From the NCBI RefSeq assembly GCF_014647795.1, contig NZ_BMPW01000010.1:62001-126000 (forward strand): a DNA stretch of 64,000 nt, written 5' to 3'. The notes beneath the pieces are model-generated. The model did no database searches. It saw nothing but the letters and a program-made list of their open reading frames with translations, and was not told the origin of the DNA. The translations under genes were made by a program, and so were the position numbers. How positions within the stretch are numbered: position 1 is the first letter of the stretch; each line of letters starts with the position of its first letter. Positions 8,495 to 16,633 of this stretch are shown here, one piece after another. Source of the DNA: Actinoplanes campanulatus (lineage in GTDB: Bacteria; Actinomycetota; Actinomycetes; Mycobacteriales; Micromonosporaceae).

Positions 8495-9064
8495 TTAGAG
8501 GTATTGGCCGGTGCGGCCGTGCACGTTCTCCTGGCCGGGAGCGCCGGCGCCTGGGATGAGGCCGCCCATCGGCAGTGCCGGGCGGCCCGGGATGCCGCCG
8601 CGCATCTGCTCGAGTTGCAGGCGGGCGGCCATCTGCTGGGCGACGAGAGCCGCCTGGATGCCGTGGAAGAGGCCCTCCAGCCAACCGACCAGCTGGGCCT
8701 GGGCGATGCGCAGCTCGGCCTCGCTGGGCGGGGTCTCGCCCTCGAACGGCAGGGACAGACGCTCCAGCTCCTCGCGCAGCTCGGGGGCGAGACCGTCCTC
8801 GAGCTCGGTGATCGACCGCTGGTGGATCTCCCGCAGGCGGCCGCGACTCGCCTCGTCGAGCGGAGCCGCCCGCACCTCCTCGAGCAGCTGCTTGATCATG
8901 CTGCCGATTCGCATGACCTTGGCGGGCTGCTCGATGAGGTTGCCGGGCTCCTCGGGCGTGAGCGAGCCGTCGGGCTCGACCGTACCCATCGGGCGGCCGT
9001 CCGGGCCCACGACGATGACGGAGCCGTCTTCCTTGTGCTCAGTGGTACGGGTGTCGTCGGTCAT
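8495..9064 (-). CDS. bpa: Bacterial proteasome activator Bpa (PafE)
   Basis: An ATP-independent ring activator that docks on the 20S proteasome and opens its gate for unfolded substrates. About 189 residues. The helical core is unmistakable (LIEQPAKVMRIGSMIKQL, then LEEVRAAPLDEASRGRL, then AQLVGWLEGLFHGIQAAL), and the protein ends in TGQYL, the C-terminal proteasome-docking motif. The disordered N terminus is shorter than in mycobacteria. ATG 9064 is preferred over GTG 9082. It lies about 30 bases downstream of the dimethylargininase-type gene on the same strand and may share its transcript. Proteasome core genes are not in the window. Confidence 0.93.
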   Translation of the reverse strand: MTDDTRTTEHKEDGSVIVVGPDGRPMGTVEPDGSLTPEEPGNLIEQPAKVMRIGSMIKQLLEEVRAAPLDEASRGRLREIHQRSITELEDGLAPELREELERLSLPFEGETPPSEAELRIAQAQLVGWLEGLFHGIQAALVAQQMAARLQLEQMRGGIPGRPALPMGGLIPGAGAPGQENVHGRTGQYL

Positions 9065-9095
9065 GCGCCCATCTTCGCTCACCGGTTCGAGATCG

Positions 9096-9926
9096 TCAGG
9101 GGCGCAGTTCGGCTACCGCGCACTTGATGCTGCCGCCGCCTCGTTTGAGCTCGGAGAGATCCACGTGAACGGGGAGGTAACCGGCTTCGCGGACCTTGTG
9201 GCCCATCGCGACGGCCTCGGTGTTGAGGATCACGTGCCGGCCGTCGCTGACCAGATTGAGGCCGAACGCCTCGGCGTCGGCGCGGTCGGCGATGACGGCG
9301 TCCGGGAAGAGCTGGCGCAGCACCTGCTGGGACGCCTCGGAGAAGGCGCCGGGGTAGTAGGTGACGTGCCGGTCGTCGAGGGCGGCGAGCGCGGTGTCCA
9401 GGTGGTAGAACGCCGGGTCGACCAGCTTGAGCGAGATCACCGGGCGGCCCAGAACCTCCTGCGCCTCGGCGTGCGCGGCCGGGTCGGTACGGAAGCCGTA
9501 GCCGGCCAGGACGATGCCGCCGTACGCCGCGGGCAGGTACGCGAAGTCGCCCTCGCCCTCGTTGACGTGCTCCGGAGCGATGAAGTTCCAGCCCTCGTTC
9601 GCCAGGTAGAACGCCTGGTGGGCGGCGGCCTCGGCGGAGCGCTGCGGGTGCAGGAAGCGGGCGCCGTAGACGGTCCCGTCGACGGAGAAAGCGCCGTTGG
9701 CGGAGTAGACCATGTCCGGCAGGCCGGGCTCGGGGTCGAGCACGTGCACGACGTGGCCCAGGTCGGCGAGGGTGGTACGGAGCTGGTCCCACTGCTTGAC
9801 GGCGAGACGGGCGTCGACCGTGACGGTGGTGTCCATCCAGGGGTTGATGGCGTACTCGACCGTGAAATGCTCGGGGGGACACATGAGGTATGTCCTGTTT
9901 CGCGGCAAGCGCTCCGTGTAGCTCAT
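9096..9926 (-). CDS. Dimethylargininase/amidinotransferase superfamily hydrolase
   Basis: A 276-residue guanidine-modifying enzyme with the pentein fold of DDAH (hydrolyses methylated arginine to citrulline and an amine) and of arginine/ornithine-forming relatives. Visible are NPWMDTTV near the start, GEGDFAYLP, the catalytic His in AFYHLDTALA, and the nucleophilic Cys in GGGSIKC near the C terminus. ATG 9926 is chosen because MSYTERLPRNRTYLM fits homologues; a longer start at 9968 overlaps the regulatory gap. The divergent Lrp-type gene suggests arginine or amino acid control. DDAH versus arginine hydrolase cannot be settled by eye. The partial arginine deiminase gene lies 9 kb away. Confidence 0.8.
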   Translation of the reverse strand: MSYTERLPRNRTYLMCPPEHFTVEYAINPWMDTTVTVDARLAVKQWDQLRTTLADLGHVVHVLDPEPGLPDMVYSANGAFSVDGTVYGARFLHPQRSAEAAAHQAFYLANEGWNFIAPEHVNEGEGDFAYLPAAYGGIVLAGYGFRTDPAAHAEAQEVLGRPVISLKLVDPAFYHLDTALAALDDRHVTYYPGAFSEASQQVLRQLFPDAVIADRADAEAFGLNLVSDGRHVILNTEAVAMGHKVREAGYLPVHVDLSELKRGGGSIKCAVAELRP

Positions 9927-9994
9927 GAGGTTAAAGGGTAGGTAGGCTAAGTTGCAGCAAACAGCCATGAATCTTGCTTCTCGGAGGCGAATCG
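9927..9994. promoter_or_regulatory. Divergent promoter region, possible Lrp operator
   Basis: This 68-bp gap separates the dimethylargininase-type gene from its divergent Lrp-type regulator. It contains TTGCAGCAA (9952-9960), a short perfect dyad of the TTGC-n-GCAA type, and TAGGTAGGCTAAG just left of it. Lrp/AsnC regulators commonly autoregulate from such gaps. The operator assignment is a guess from position. Confidence 0.3.
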
Positions 9995-10447
9995 TTGCAG
10001 ATGGACGCCGTCGACCAGCGAATCATTGCGCTCCTCGTCGCGGACGCCCGCTCTTCGTACGCTGAGATCGGTGCACGGGTGTCGTTGTCGGCACCCGCGG
10101 TGAAGAGGCGCGTCGATCGACTGCGCGCCGACGGGGTCATCAAGGGATTCACGGCCGTCATCGAGCCGGCCGCCGTGGGCTGGACCACCGAGGCGTTCGT
10201 CGAGCTGTTCTGCACCGGGCGAACCACACCGGCGCAGATCACCGTGGCCACCCGCAGGCATCCCGAAGTGGTCGGCGCCTACACCGTCTCCGGGCAGGCG
10301 GACGCGCTGGTGCACCTGCGGGCCGCCGACATCGGGCACCTCGAACAGGCGCTGGAGCGACTCCGGGCCGAGCCGTTCGTGACCTCGACCCGGAGCATGG
10401 TGGTGCTGTCGCGGCTGGTGGAGACGCCGACCGCGGTGCCGCTATAG
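9995..10447 (+). CDS. Lrp/AsnC family transcriptional regulator
   Basis: A 150-residue regulator with an N-terminal winged HTH (VDQRIIALLVADARSSYAEIG, recognition helix near SAPAVKRRVDRL) and a C-terminal RAM (ligand-binding, oligomerising) domain (ITVATRRHPEVVGAYTVSG...DALVHL). TTG 9995 is favoured because GGAGG at 9983-9987 is seven bases upstream; ATG 10001 is the alternative. Divergence from a guanidine hydrolase gene suggests that it senses arginine or a related amino acid. Its stop overlaps the convergent YbjN-type gene by six bases (CTATAG). Confidence 0.85.
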   Translation: MQMDAVDQRIIALLVADARSSYAEIGARVSLSAPAVKRRVDRLRADGVIKGFTAVIEPAAVGWTTEAFVELFCTGRTTPAQITVATRRHPEVVGAYTVSGQADALVHLRAADIGHLEQALERLRAEPFVTSTRSMVVLSRLVETPTAVPL

Positions 10448-11518
10448 GTACATGCCGGGGCGGTGCCCGTCGTCGGACTTGCCCGCCGACGGCTTGTCAC
10501 CCTCGCCGAAGAACCGCTTGCCACCGAACTCGCCGTGCAGCCGGTCGTCCAGCTCGTCGGCGAGACCGGTCATCACCTGCATCGCCAGCATGAGATGGAT
10601 CGCCTGGAAGTTGCGGCCGAACACCGGGATCGACGCCCACACGGTGTCCTGCGCGCAGTAGAGACGGCCGATCGGCATCCGGTTGGTGAGCTCGGACAGC
10701 TTCACGTAGAGCTGCTCGGTCGGCTCGACCTCGGTGAGGATCGGGGAGAAGACGTCGACCAGGGGCGGATTGTCCCGAACCCGGACGAAGACCATCGCCG
10801 AGCCGGCCCGGATGCCGATGTCGCCGTCGGCGTCGACCTGGAGCTGGTCGACGGTGGTCTTGGACATGGTGGCCACGACAGTGCGGACCCGCTCCTCCAG
10901 CGGCACCACGTCGTCGGTCACCGCGGCCAGGGCCGCGTCGAGAGCCGCGTCGTCGTCGTCCACGCTCAGCCCGGCCTCGATGCTGGGCTCGTGACGGGCG
11001 GTGCCGAGCGGGGTGGACTCGATCGGCTCGTCGTCCTCGTCGTGCACCAGGTAGACCAGGAAGGCCGGGTGCGGGGCGCCGTGCACGTCCCGCAGGGTGC
11101 GGGTGACGATGGTGGCGACCTGGGCGGCTTTGTCCTGTAACGAGCGCAGCCCGAACGAGTCGCCCGAGCCCGGCAGCACGCCCGGCGGCGACCAGCCGAG
11201 CGCGACCAGGTCGGCGACGGCGGCGCGGTCCATCCGGAACTCCTGCGGCAGCGCCGCGTTGCCGACCGCGAGCGCCTCGACGACGCCCTCCGGCAGCACC
11301 CGGATGCTCACTGAATAGACGGCCGTGCCGGTGCCCGAGGCGGTGGGGTCGAGCGTCAGGTCGATGTGCGCGCCCGGCTCCAAATTCGGCAGCAGTCCGG
11401 CCAGCGCGGCGGCGAACTCCCGCCACGCCTGGGTGACCTTCGCCTTCAGGTCGGCCGTGGTCGGCTCGTCGAGCAAACCGCCTTCGTACGCCTCGCTCGC
11501 GGCGCCTTCTGCCGTCAT
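10442..11518 (-). CDS. YbjN/TY-Chap-type peptide-binding chaperone-like protein with HbYX C terminus
   Basis: A 358-residue acidic soluble protein. The C-terminal half (about 210-345: LEERVRTVVATMSK, FVRVRDNPPLVDVFSPIL, YVKLSELTNRMPIGRLYC, IPVFGRNFQAIHLML) follows the type III secretion chaperone/YbjN-like fold common in actinobacteria. The N-terminal half looks like a second, unrelated alpha/beta unit. The last residues are GMYL, a hydrophobic-Tyr-any tripeptide preceded by Gly, closely like GQYL of Bpa 1.4 kb away. A chaperone that hands clients to the proteasome is a hypothesis only. It is convergent with the Lrp gene. Confidence 0.6.
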   Translation of the reverse strand: MTAEGAASEAYEGGLLDEPTTADLKAKVTQAWREFAAALAGLLPNLEPGAHIDLTLDPTASGTGTAVYSVSIRVLPEGVVEALAVGNAALPQEFRMDRAAVADLVALGWSPPGVLPGSGDSFGLRSLQDKAAQVATIVTRTLRDVHGAPHPAFLVYLVHDEDDEPIESTPLGTARHEPSIEAGLSVDDDDAALDAALAAVTDDVVPLEERVRTVVATMSKTTVDQLQVDADGDIGIRAGSAMVFVRVRDNPPLVDVFSPILTEVEPTEQLYVKLSELTNRMPIGRLYCAQDTVWASIPVFGRNFQAIHLMLAMQVMTGLADELDDRLHGEFGGKRFFGEGDKPSAGKSDDGHRPGMYL

Positions 11519-11576
11519 GATCGCACCTCCGTTCCCGTCACCCTATCGAGCGATGCGGGTCCAGGGTGGACCGCCT

Positions 11577-11816
11577 CTAGTTACCGGGAGCGGCCCGGCG
11601 CAGCGCCAGCGCGCTGATCCGCTGAGCGGCGTCGGCCGGGTCGGCGCCGGCGGCCACGGCGAGCCCGAGAAGGTACGCGGAGACCGGCGCCCCGGGCCGC
11701 AGGACGTTGTGCGCGACATCCCGGGCCACGTCGAGCACCTCCCGGGTGGGCACCTCGACGTCACCGAGCCCCAACTCGACGGCGACCTCGGCCACCCACT
11801 GATCGAGCTCGCTCAT
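11577..11816 (-). CDS. DUF6457 family small protein
   Basis: A 79-residue helical protein: LDQWVAEVAVELG, VLDVARDVAHNVLRPGAPV, AYLLGLAVAAGADP. From memory this is the DUF6457 family, repeatedly found after mobA in actinobacteria. The start ATG overlaps the mobA stop by four bases (ATGA, 11813-11816), so the two are translationally coupled. That coupling suggests a role in guanylylation or delivery of molybdenum cofactor, but no activity is known to me. Confidence 0.7.
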   Translation of the reverse strand: MSELDQWVAEVAVELGLGDVEVPTREVLDVARDVAHNVLRPGAPVSAYLLGLAVAAGADPADAAQRISALALRRAAPGN

Positions 11817-12412
11817 TGCGCCCATTCCTCCGCGGTGCGTAGATCGTCGTCGGTGTCGCAATCGAACCACGGGGGCGGGCCGGGCCGGCGCCAGGACACC
11901 TCGGCGACCCGGGAGTGATCGAGCAGCGCCCGCACCGGGGCGCCGTGCAGACCGCCGCGGGCCTCGGCCACCCGGTCGAGGGCGGCACGCAAACCGGCCG
12001 TACGCCATACCCCGCACAGCAGTTGCAGGTGCCCGTCGGTGTCCCGGTAGACCGCGCCCTCCATCGGCGCCGACTCCAGGGTCAGCCGCAGCACGTCGAC
12101 CGCCTCGCCGGTCAGCAGCGGCAGGTCGGCGGCGAGCAGGGCGGTGTAGGTGACCTGGGACGGCACCAGGGCGAGCCCCGCCGCAGCCGCCGCGACCGGC
12201 CCACCACCGGGCGGTTCCTCCCGCGTGACGTGCACCGGAACCGGGAAGTCCGGCGCTATCCGGCCGACCACGACACGCGGGTCGGCGTCGTGCACCGCCG
12301 CCAGCACCCGGGTGAGCATCGACTGGCCGGCGACCGCGAGGGCCGGCTTGTCGGCACCGCCCATCCGCCGTGCCGCACCACCGGCCAAGACCACCGCCGC
12401 GAATCCCCCCAC
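11813..12412 (-). CDS. mobA: Molybdenum cofactor guanylyltransferase
   Basis: Attaches GMP to Mo-molybdopterin to form the guanine dinucleotide cofactor used by DMSO-reductase-family enzymes such as formate dehydrogenase. The 199 residues begin VGGFAAVVLAGGAARRMGG, the nucleotidyltransferase P-loop-like signature, followed by DKPAL and AADLPLLTG (metal-binding Asp). GTG 12412 is the only start that fits the family; the longer open frame upstream is non-coding. It is divergent from fdhD by 82 bp, consistent with shared service to a formate dehydrogenase. Confidence 0.85.
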   Translation of the reverse strand: MGGFAAVVLAGGAARRMGGADKPALAVAGQSMLTRVLAAVHDADPRVVVGRIAPDFPVPVHVTREEPPGGGPVAAAAAGLALVPSQVTYTALLAADLPLLTGEAVDVLRLTLESAPMEGAVYRDTDGHLQLLCGVWRTAGLRAALDRVAEARGGLHGAPVRALLDHSRVAEVSWRRPGPPPWFDCDTDDDLRTAEEWAQ

Positions 12413-12494
12413 GTGAGTACCGTATCCCGACCACGTGCCGGACGTGACCACGCGCTCGGTTCGACGCCTTCCGGGGACCCCGTAAGCTCCCGCT

Positions 12495-13322
12495 ATGGCC
12501 AGGAGCACGACCCGCCGCACGGTGGTTACCATCGATGTCAGCGTGTCGCCGGCCGCCCGCCGCCGCCAGGACCACCTGACGGCCGAGGAGCCGCTGGAGA
12601 TCCGGGTCCGCAAGAAGCCGCTCGCGGTGACCATGCGCACCCCCGGCCACGACATCGACCTGGCCATGGGATTTCTGCTCAGCGAGGGCGTGATCAGCCG
12701 GGCCGGGGATGTGACGACGGCCCAGCTGTGCGCCGGCACGGACACGCCGAACACCTACAACGTGGTGGACGTCGTGCTCGATCCGAGTGTGCCGCCGCCG
12801 GTCACCGACCCGAGCCGCAACTTCTACACGACCAGTTCCTGCGGGGTCTGCGGCAAGGCCAGCATCGACGCGGTACGCGTACGGTCGCACTTCGACGTGT
12901 CCGCCGACCCGGTGCGGATCCCGGCCCGGCTGCTCGCCGGCCTGCCGGAGAAGCTGCGCGCCGCCCAGCGGACCTTCGACCGCACCGGCGGTCTGCACGC
13001 CGCCGGCCTCTTCACCGCCGAGGGTGAGCTGGTGGTGCTGCGTGAGGACGTGGGACGGCACAACGCGGTGGACAAGGTGCTCGGGTGGGCGCTGCGGGAG
13101 GGCCGGCTGCCGTTGACCGGGCATGTCCTGCTGGTGTCCGGGCGGGCCAGTTTCGAGCTCACCCAGAAAGCGTGGACGGCCGGGCTGCCGATGCTGGCCG
13201 CGGTGTCGGCGCCGAGCACACTCGCCGCGGAACTGGCCGAGGAAGCCGGAATGACACTTGTCGGTTTCCTCCGCGAACCGCGGATGAACGTCTACTCGGG
13301 CGCACATCGCGTCACTTCCTGA
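12495..13322 (+). CDS. fdhD: Formate dehydrogenase accessory sulfurtransferase FdhD
   Basis: Transfers sulfur from a cysteine desulfurase to the molybdenum site of formate dehydrogenase. The 275 residues carry the active-site loop TSSCGVCGKASID (CxxC) and the cofactor-binding blocks GFLLSEGVI, THDRTGGLHAAGL-like, and REDVGRHNAVDK. The start is ATG 12495. Only mobA is divergent; the formate dehydrogenase subunits are not in the window, so the client enzyme lies elsewhere. Confidence 0.94.
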   Translation: MARSTTRRTVVTIDVSVSPAARRRQDHLTAEEPLEIRVRKKPLAVTMRTPGHDIDLAMGFLLSEGVISRAGDVTTAQLCAGTDTPNTYNVVDVVLDPSVPPPVTDPSRNFYTTSSCGVCGKASIDAVRVRSHFDVSADPVRIPARLLAGLPEKLRAAQRTFDRTGGLHAAGLFTAEGELVVLREDVGRHNAVDKVLGWALREGRLPLTGHVLLVSGRASFELTQKAWTAGLPMLAAVSAPSTLAAELAEEAGMTLVGFLREPRMNVYSGAHRVTS

Positions 13323-13381
13323 CCATTCATTGGCAACGCCACCATTTATAGAGATTCATCTATGGGATCGACGCTGCGGGG

Positions 13382-15019
13382 ATGCCGATCTCGCGCCGTA
13401 CCCTGCTGACCTCGGCGGCCGGTGCCGCCACCGTGATTCCGCTGTCCGCCGCGACCACTCCCGGCCGCGGCCCACTGCCGGCCGACCCGTTCACCCTCGG
13501 CGTCGCCTCCGGTGACCCGTCCCCGGACGGCTTCGTGCTCTGGACCCGGCTCGCCGTCACCCCGCTCGCCGCGGACGGCCTCGGCGGCATGCCCTACCGT
13601 GCCGTGCCGGTGGCCTGGGAACTCGCCGCCGACGAGCGCTTCCGCCGAGTGATCCGCCGAGGCGTGACCGCCGCCCGCCCGGACCGGGCGCACAGCGTGC
13701 ACGTCGAACTGGACGGGCTGGCGCCGGGCCGCGAGTTCTTCTACCGCTTCCACGCCGAGCGCCACACCTCGCCGACCGGGCGGACCCGGACCGCACCCGC
13801 CCGGTGGTCCCGGCCCGCCACCCTGGCCATGGCGTTCGCCTCCTGTTCCCAGTACGAGCACGGCTACTTCACCGCCTACCGCCGACTGGCCGAGGACGAG
13901 CCGGAACTGATCCTGCACCTCGGCGACTACCAGTACGAATACGCGCCGGACACCTACAACATCCCCGGCGGCAACCCGCGCGACCACGAGGGTCCGGAGA
14001 CCGTCACGCTGGCCAACTACCGGCAGCGGCACGCCCAGTACAAGACCGACCAGGACCTCCAGGCAGCGCATGCCGTAGCCCCGTGGGCGGTGGTCTGGGA
14101 CGACCACGAGACCGAGAACAACTGGGCCGACGAGGTGCCCGAGCAGCCCGACCCGAACTTCCTGGCCCGGCGGGCCGCGGCGTTCCAGGCCTACTGGGAG
14201 AACATGCCGCTGCGCCGGTCGTCGATCCCGAACGGCATCGACATGCTGCTCTACCGGCGGCTGCACTGGGGCCGGCTCGCCACCTTCCACATGCTCGACA
14301 CCCGGCAGTACCGCGATGACCAGGGGTGCGGCGACGGCTACAAGGACTGCGCGGCCGCCGCCGATCCGGCCCGCTCGATCACCGGTGCCGAACAGGAGGC
14401 CTGGCTGCTCGACGGCTTCCGCCGGTCGACCGCCCGCTGGGACGTCCTCGGTCAACAGGTCTTCTTCGGCCAGCGGGACAACAACTCCGGCCCCCAGAAG
14501 GTGCTGAGCATGGACTCCTGGGACGGCTACCAGGGCTCCCGGGACCGGATCACCCGCGGCTGGGTGGACGCCGGGGTCCGCAACCCGGTGGTGCTCACCG
14601 GTGACGTGCACGCGCACTGGGCCGACGAACTCAAGCTGGACTGGAACGACCCCACCTCGAAGACCGTCGGCACCGAGCTGGTCTGCTCGTCGATCACCTC
14701 CGGCGGGAACGGGGCCGACGTGGCGAGCGGCAACCACACCTGGGCCGCCTGGAACCCGCACCTGCGCTTCTACAACAACCAGCGCGGTTACGTCCGGACG
14801 CGGATCACCGGGGAGACGCTGACCGCCGACTTCGTGGTCCTGCCCTACGTCACCGAGGCGGGCGCGCCGGCGCACACCCGGGCCTCCTTCGTCATCGAGG
14901 ACCGGGTGCCCGGCCTGCACACGGTCGCCGACAACCCGACCCCGTCGCCCAGCCTGCGCACGACGGCACCGGAGGACCAGGGCGCGGAGACCGTCCGTCA
15001 GGAGACCGAACGGCCCTGA
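13382..15019 (+). CDS. phoD: PhoD-type alkaline phosphatase, Tat-exported
   Basis: A secreted Fe/Ca-dependent phosphodiesterase/phosphomonoesterase that releases phosphate from organic esters. The 545 residues begin with a Tat signal (SRRTLLTSAAGAATVIP). After the N-terminal beta domain come the metal-ligand motifs HLGDYQYEY, DDHETENNW and LTGDVHAHW. A Pho box was not recognised upstream; the 59-bp gap after fdhD is AT-richer and probably holds its promoter. The start ATG 13382 fits the signal peptide. Confidence 0.9.
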   Translation: MPISRRTLLTSAAGAATVIPLSAATTPGRGPLPADPFTLGVASGDPSPDGFVLWTRLAVTPLAADGLGGMPYRAVPVAWELAADERFRRVIRRGVTAARPDRAHSVHVELDGLAPGREFFYRFHAERHTSPTGRTRTAPARWSRPATLAMAFASCSQYEHGYFTAYRRLAEDEPELILHLGDYQYEYAPDTYNIPGGNPRDHEGPETVTLANYRQRHAQYKTDQDLQAAHAVAPWAVVWDDHETENNWADEVPEQPDPNFLARRAAAFQAYWENMPLRRSSIPNGIDMLLYRRLHWGRLATFHMLDTRQYRDDQGCGDGYKDCAAAADPARSITGAEQEAWLLDGFRRSTARWDVLGQQVFFGQRDNNSGPQKVLSMDSWDGYQGSRDRITRGWVDAGVRNPVVLTGDVHAHWADELKLDWNDPTSKTVGTELVCSSITSGGNGADVASGNHTWAAWNPHLRFYNNQRGYVRTRITGETLTADFVVLPYVTEAGAPAHTRASFVIEDRVPGLHTVADNPTPSPSLRTTAPEDQGAETVRQETERP

Positions 15020-15023
15020 CCGG

Positions 15024-15983
15024 TCAGCCCGCACGACGGTTCACCAGGGTCGGGGGGATTCCGCTGGTCAGGAGCTCGAACAGCATCCGGGCGAGCTGGT
15101 GGCCGGGCTCCGCGCTGAGGGCCCGCTCCACCGCCACCCGGGCCAGCGCACCCCGGCCCAGCCGCCAGGCCGCGAACCCGAGCAGGCAGGCCGGAGCCGC
15201 CACGAACGCCGTCTCGACCCGCCGCACCACGTCGGTCCAGAGCCGGACCCGCCACTCCTCCGGACCGGTCCGGTTGAGCGCATAGTCCTCCACACCCCGC
15301 TCCACCAGCAGCGACCCGAGCCAGGCGACCTCGTCGTCGGTCAGGGCGGCACCGGACCGGTACCGCTTCTCAGCGTCCCGGATCGCCAGGCGGCCGGCCC
15401 GCCGGATCCGCCGGACGTCGTCGAGCAGCTCGGGAAAGCGGGTTCGGGCCCGCTCGGTGGCCGCCACCATGGCCTTACGGGCCGGCCCGCGCACCGCCGC
15501 GACCTGGTCCGCCAGGTGCTCCCGGCTGGGCAGGGCGACCTGGCCGAGGTAGGTGGCCGCGGCCGCGATCACGCTGTCCGGTGGCGGGCAGGGCAACCCC
15601 TGCGGCGGGCAGCAGCCCGGGTCCTCGCACAGATACGACCACCAGCGGCCGTCGTCGACCCGGAGCACGTCGTCGATCCGGACGCCGGCGGCCCGCAGCG
15701 CCTCGGCGACGGACAGCACGACCGGGGTGACCCGCCGGGGCGGACCGTAGCCGACGATCACCATCGCGTCGGGACGCTGCCGGGCCACCGCTCCGGCCAC
15801 CTCCCGGGCAGTCTCCGCGCACCGGTCCGGCGGCGGCAGGTCGAGGCACGCGCCGAAGTCGAGCTCACGGCCGCGCAGGCCGACCAGGGCGAGGTCGTCA
15901 CGCGGGTGGTAGCCGAGCAGGAACGGCAGTGCCGCGAGAAGATCGGAAGGGGTACGGAGGACGAGGGAGCAGTCGCCTGTCAT
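15024..15983 (-). CDS. DUF4192 domain-containing protein
   Basis: A 319-residue cytosolic protein matching the actinobacterial DUF4192 pattern: the opening LRTPSDLLAALPFLLGYHPRDDLALVGL, then VGYGPPRRVTPV, the Cys-rich CEDPGCCPPQGLPCPP loop, and a C-terminal helical repeat (AAPACLLGFAAWRLGRGALARVAVERAL). Function unknown; the last part resembles TPR-like helices. It is convergent with phoD (four bases between stops) and has 90 bp before the next minus-strand gene. Confidence 0.75.
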   Translation of the reverse strand: MTGDCSLVLRTPSDLLAALPFLLGYHPRDDLALVGLRGRELDFGACLDLPPPDRCAETAREVAGAVARQRPDAMVIVGYGPPRRVTPVVLSVAEALRAAGVRIDDVLRVDDGRWWSYLCEDPGCCPPQGLPCPPPDSVIAAAATYLGQVALPSREHLADQVAAVRGPARKAMVAATERARTRFPELLDDVRRIRRAGRLAIRDAEKRYRSGAALTDDEVAWLGSLLVERGVEDYALNRTGPEEWRVRLWTDVVRRVETAFVAAPACLLGFAAWRLGRGALARVAVERALSAEPGHQLARMLFELLTSGIPPTLVNRRAG

Positions 15984-16073
15984 GCCCGGCAGCGTGCTCG
16001 CATTCGGCGGCCGGTGGGATGCCCTGTGGACGACACGCCGACCTGTCCACAGGCGGCGATCGCGAAGCCGCAG

Positions 16074-16577
16074 CTAGGAGCGGAACGGCAACTCGTGCAG
16101 TTGCAGACCCTCCTGCTGCCAGGGGTGCGTGTGCCGGTCCAGGTCCATGGTCAGCTCGATCGACGAGACCACGTCGTAGCCGGCCGCGTGCAGACTGCGG
16201 ATCGCCTCCACGTTGCGGGACTCCGGTGAGATGGTCAGCGCGGTCATGCTGCGGCGTTTGGCCTCGCCGGCGACGTGTTGCAGCAGGCGGCGGCCCACGC
16301 CCTTGTGCCGGTGGGTGATCGTCACGACGACCGGGTCGACCTCACCGGCCCGGCCCCGCATGATCAGCCCGACCATCCCGATCACCCCGTCGTCGGCGTG
16401 GTCGGCCACCCACAGTCCGGAGAGGTCGAGCCTGGTCAGGTACTCCTCGAAGCCGGCGCCGCCGTCGTCCCGGTGTTCCCCGTACATCTCGTTGTGCTGT
16501 CTGGTGAGCTCGGTCCACAAGCGCCTGCCAGTGGAGTGGTCACTCGGGCGGTACGAGCGCACGACGACAGGGGTCAT
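16074..16577 (-). CDS. GNAT family N-acetyltransferase
   Basis: A 167-residue acetyltransferase. The acetyl-CoA loop is visible as HRHKGVGRRLLQHV (Q/RxxGxG/A type) after strand GEVDPVVVTI, and the C-terminal ESRNVEAIRSLHAAGYDVV gives the typical alpha4-beta6. The ISPESRNV context resembles protein or peptide N-acetyltransferases, but the substrate cannot be assigned. It is divergent from the kinase gene at 16634 by 56 bp. Confidence 0.82.
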   Translation of the reverse strand: MTPVVVRSYRPSDHSTGRRLWTELTRQHNEMYGEHRDDGGAGFEEYLTRLDLSGLWVADHADDGVIGMVGLIMRGRAGEVDPVVVTITHRHKGVGRRLLQHVAGEAKRRSMTALTISPESRNVEAIRSLHAAGYDVVSSIELTMDLDRHTHPWQQEGLQLHELPFRS

Positions 16578-16633
16578 GACGTCATCTTGCCTCCGAATGG
16601 AGACTTACGTCACCAGAAGCGCAAGATAGCCGG

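Noticed and set aside
9939-9952. DtxR/IdeR iron-box-like TAGGTAGGCTAAG
   Set aside because: Only one half matches; the second palindromic arm is missing and the gene is not iron-related.
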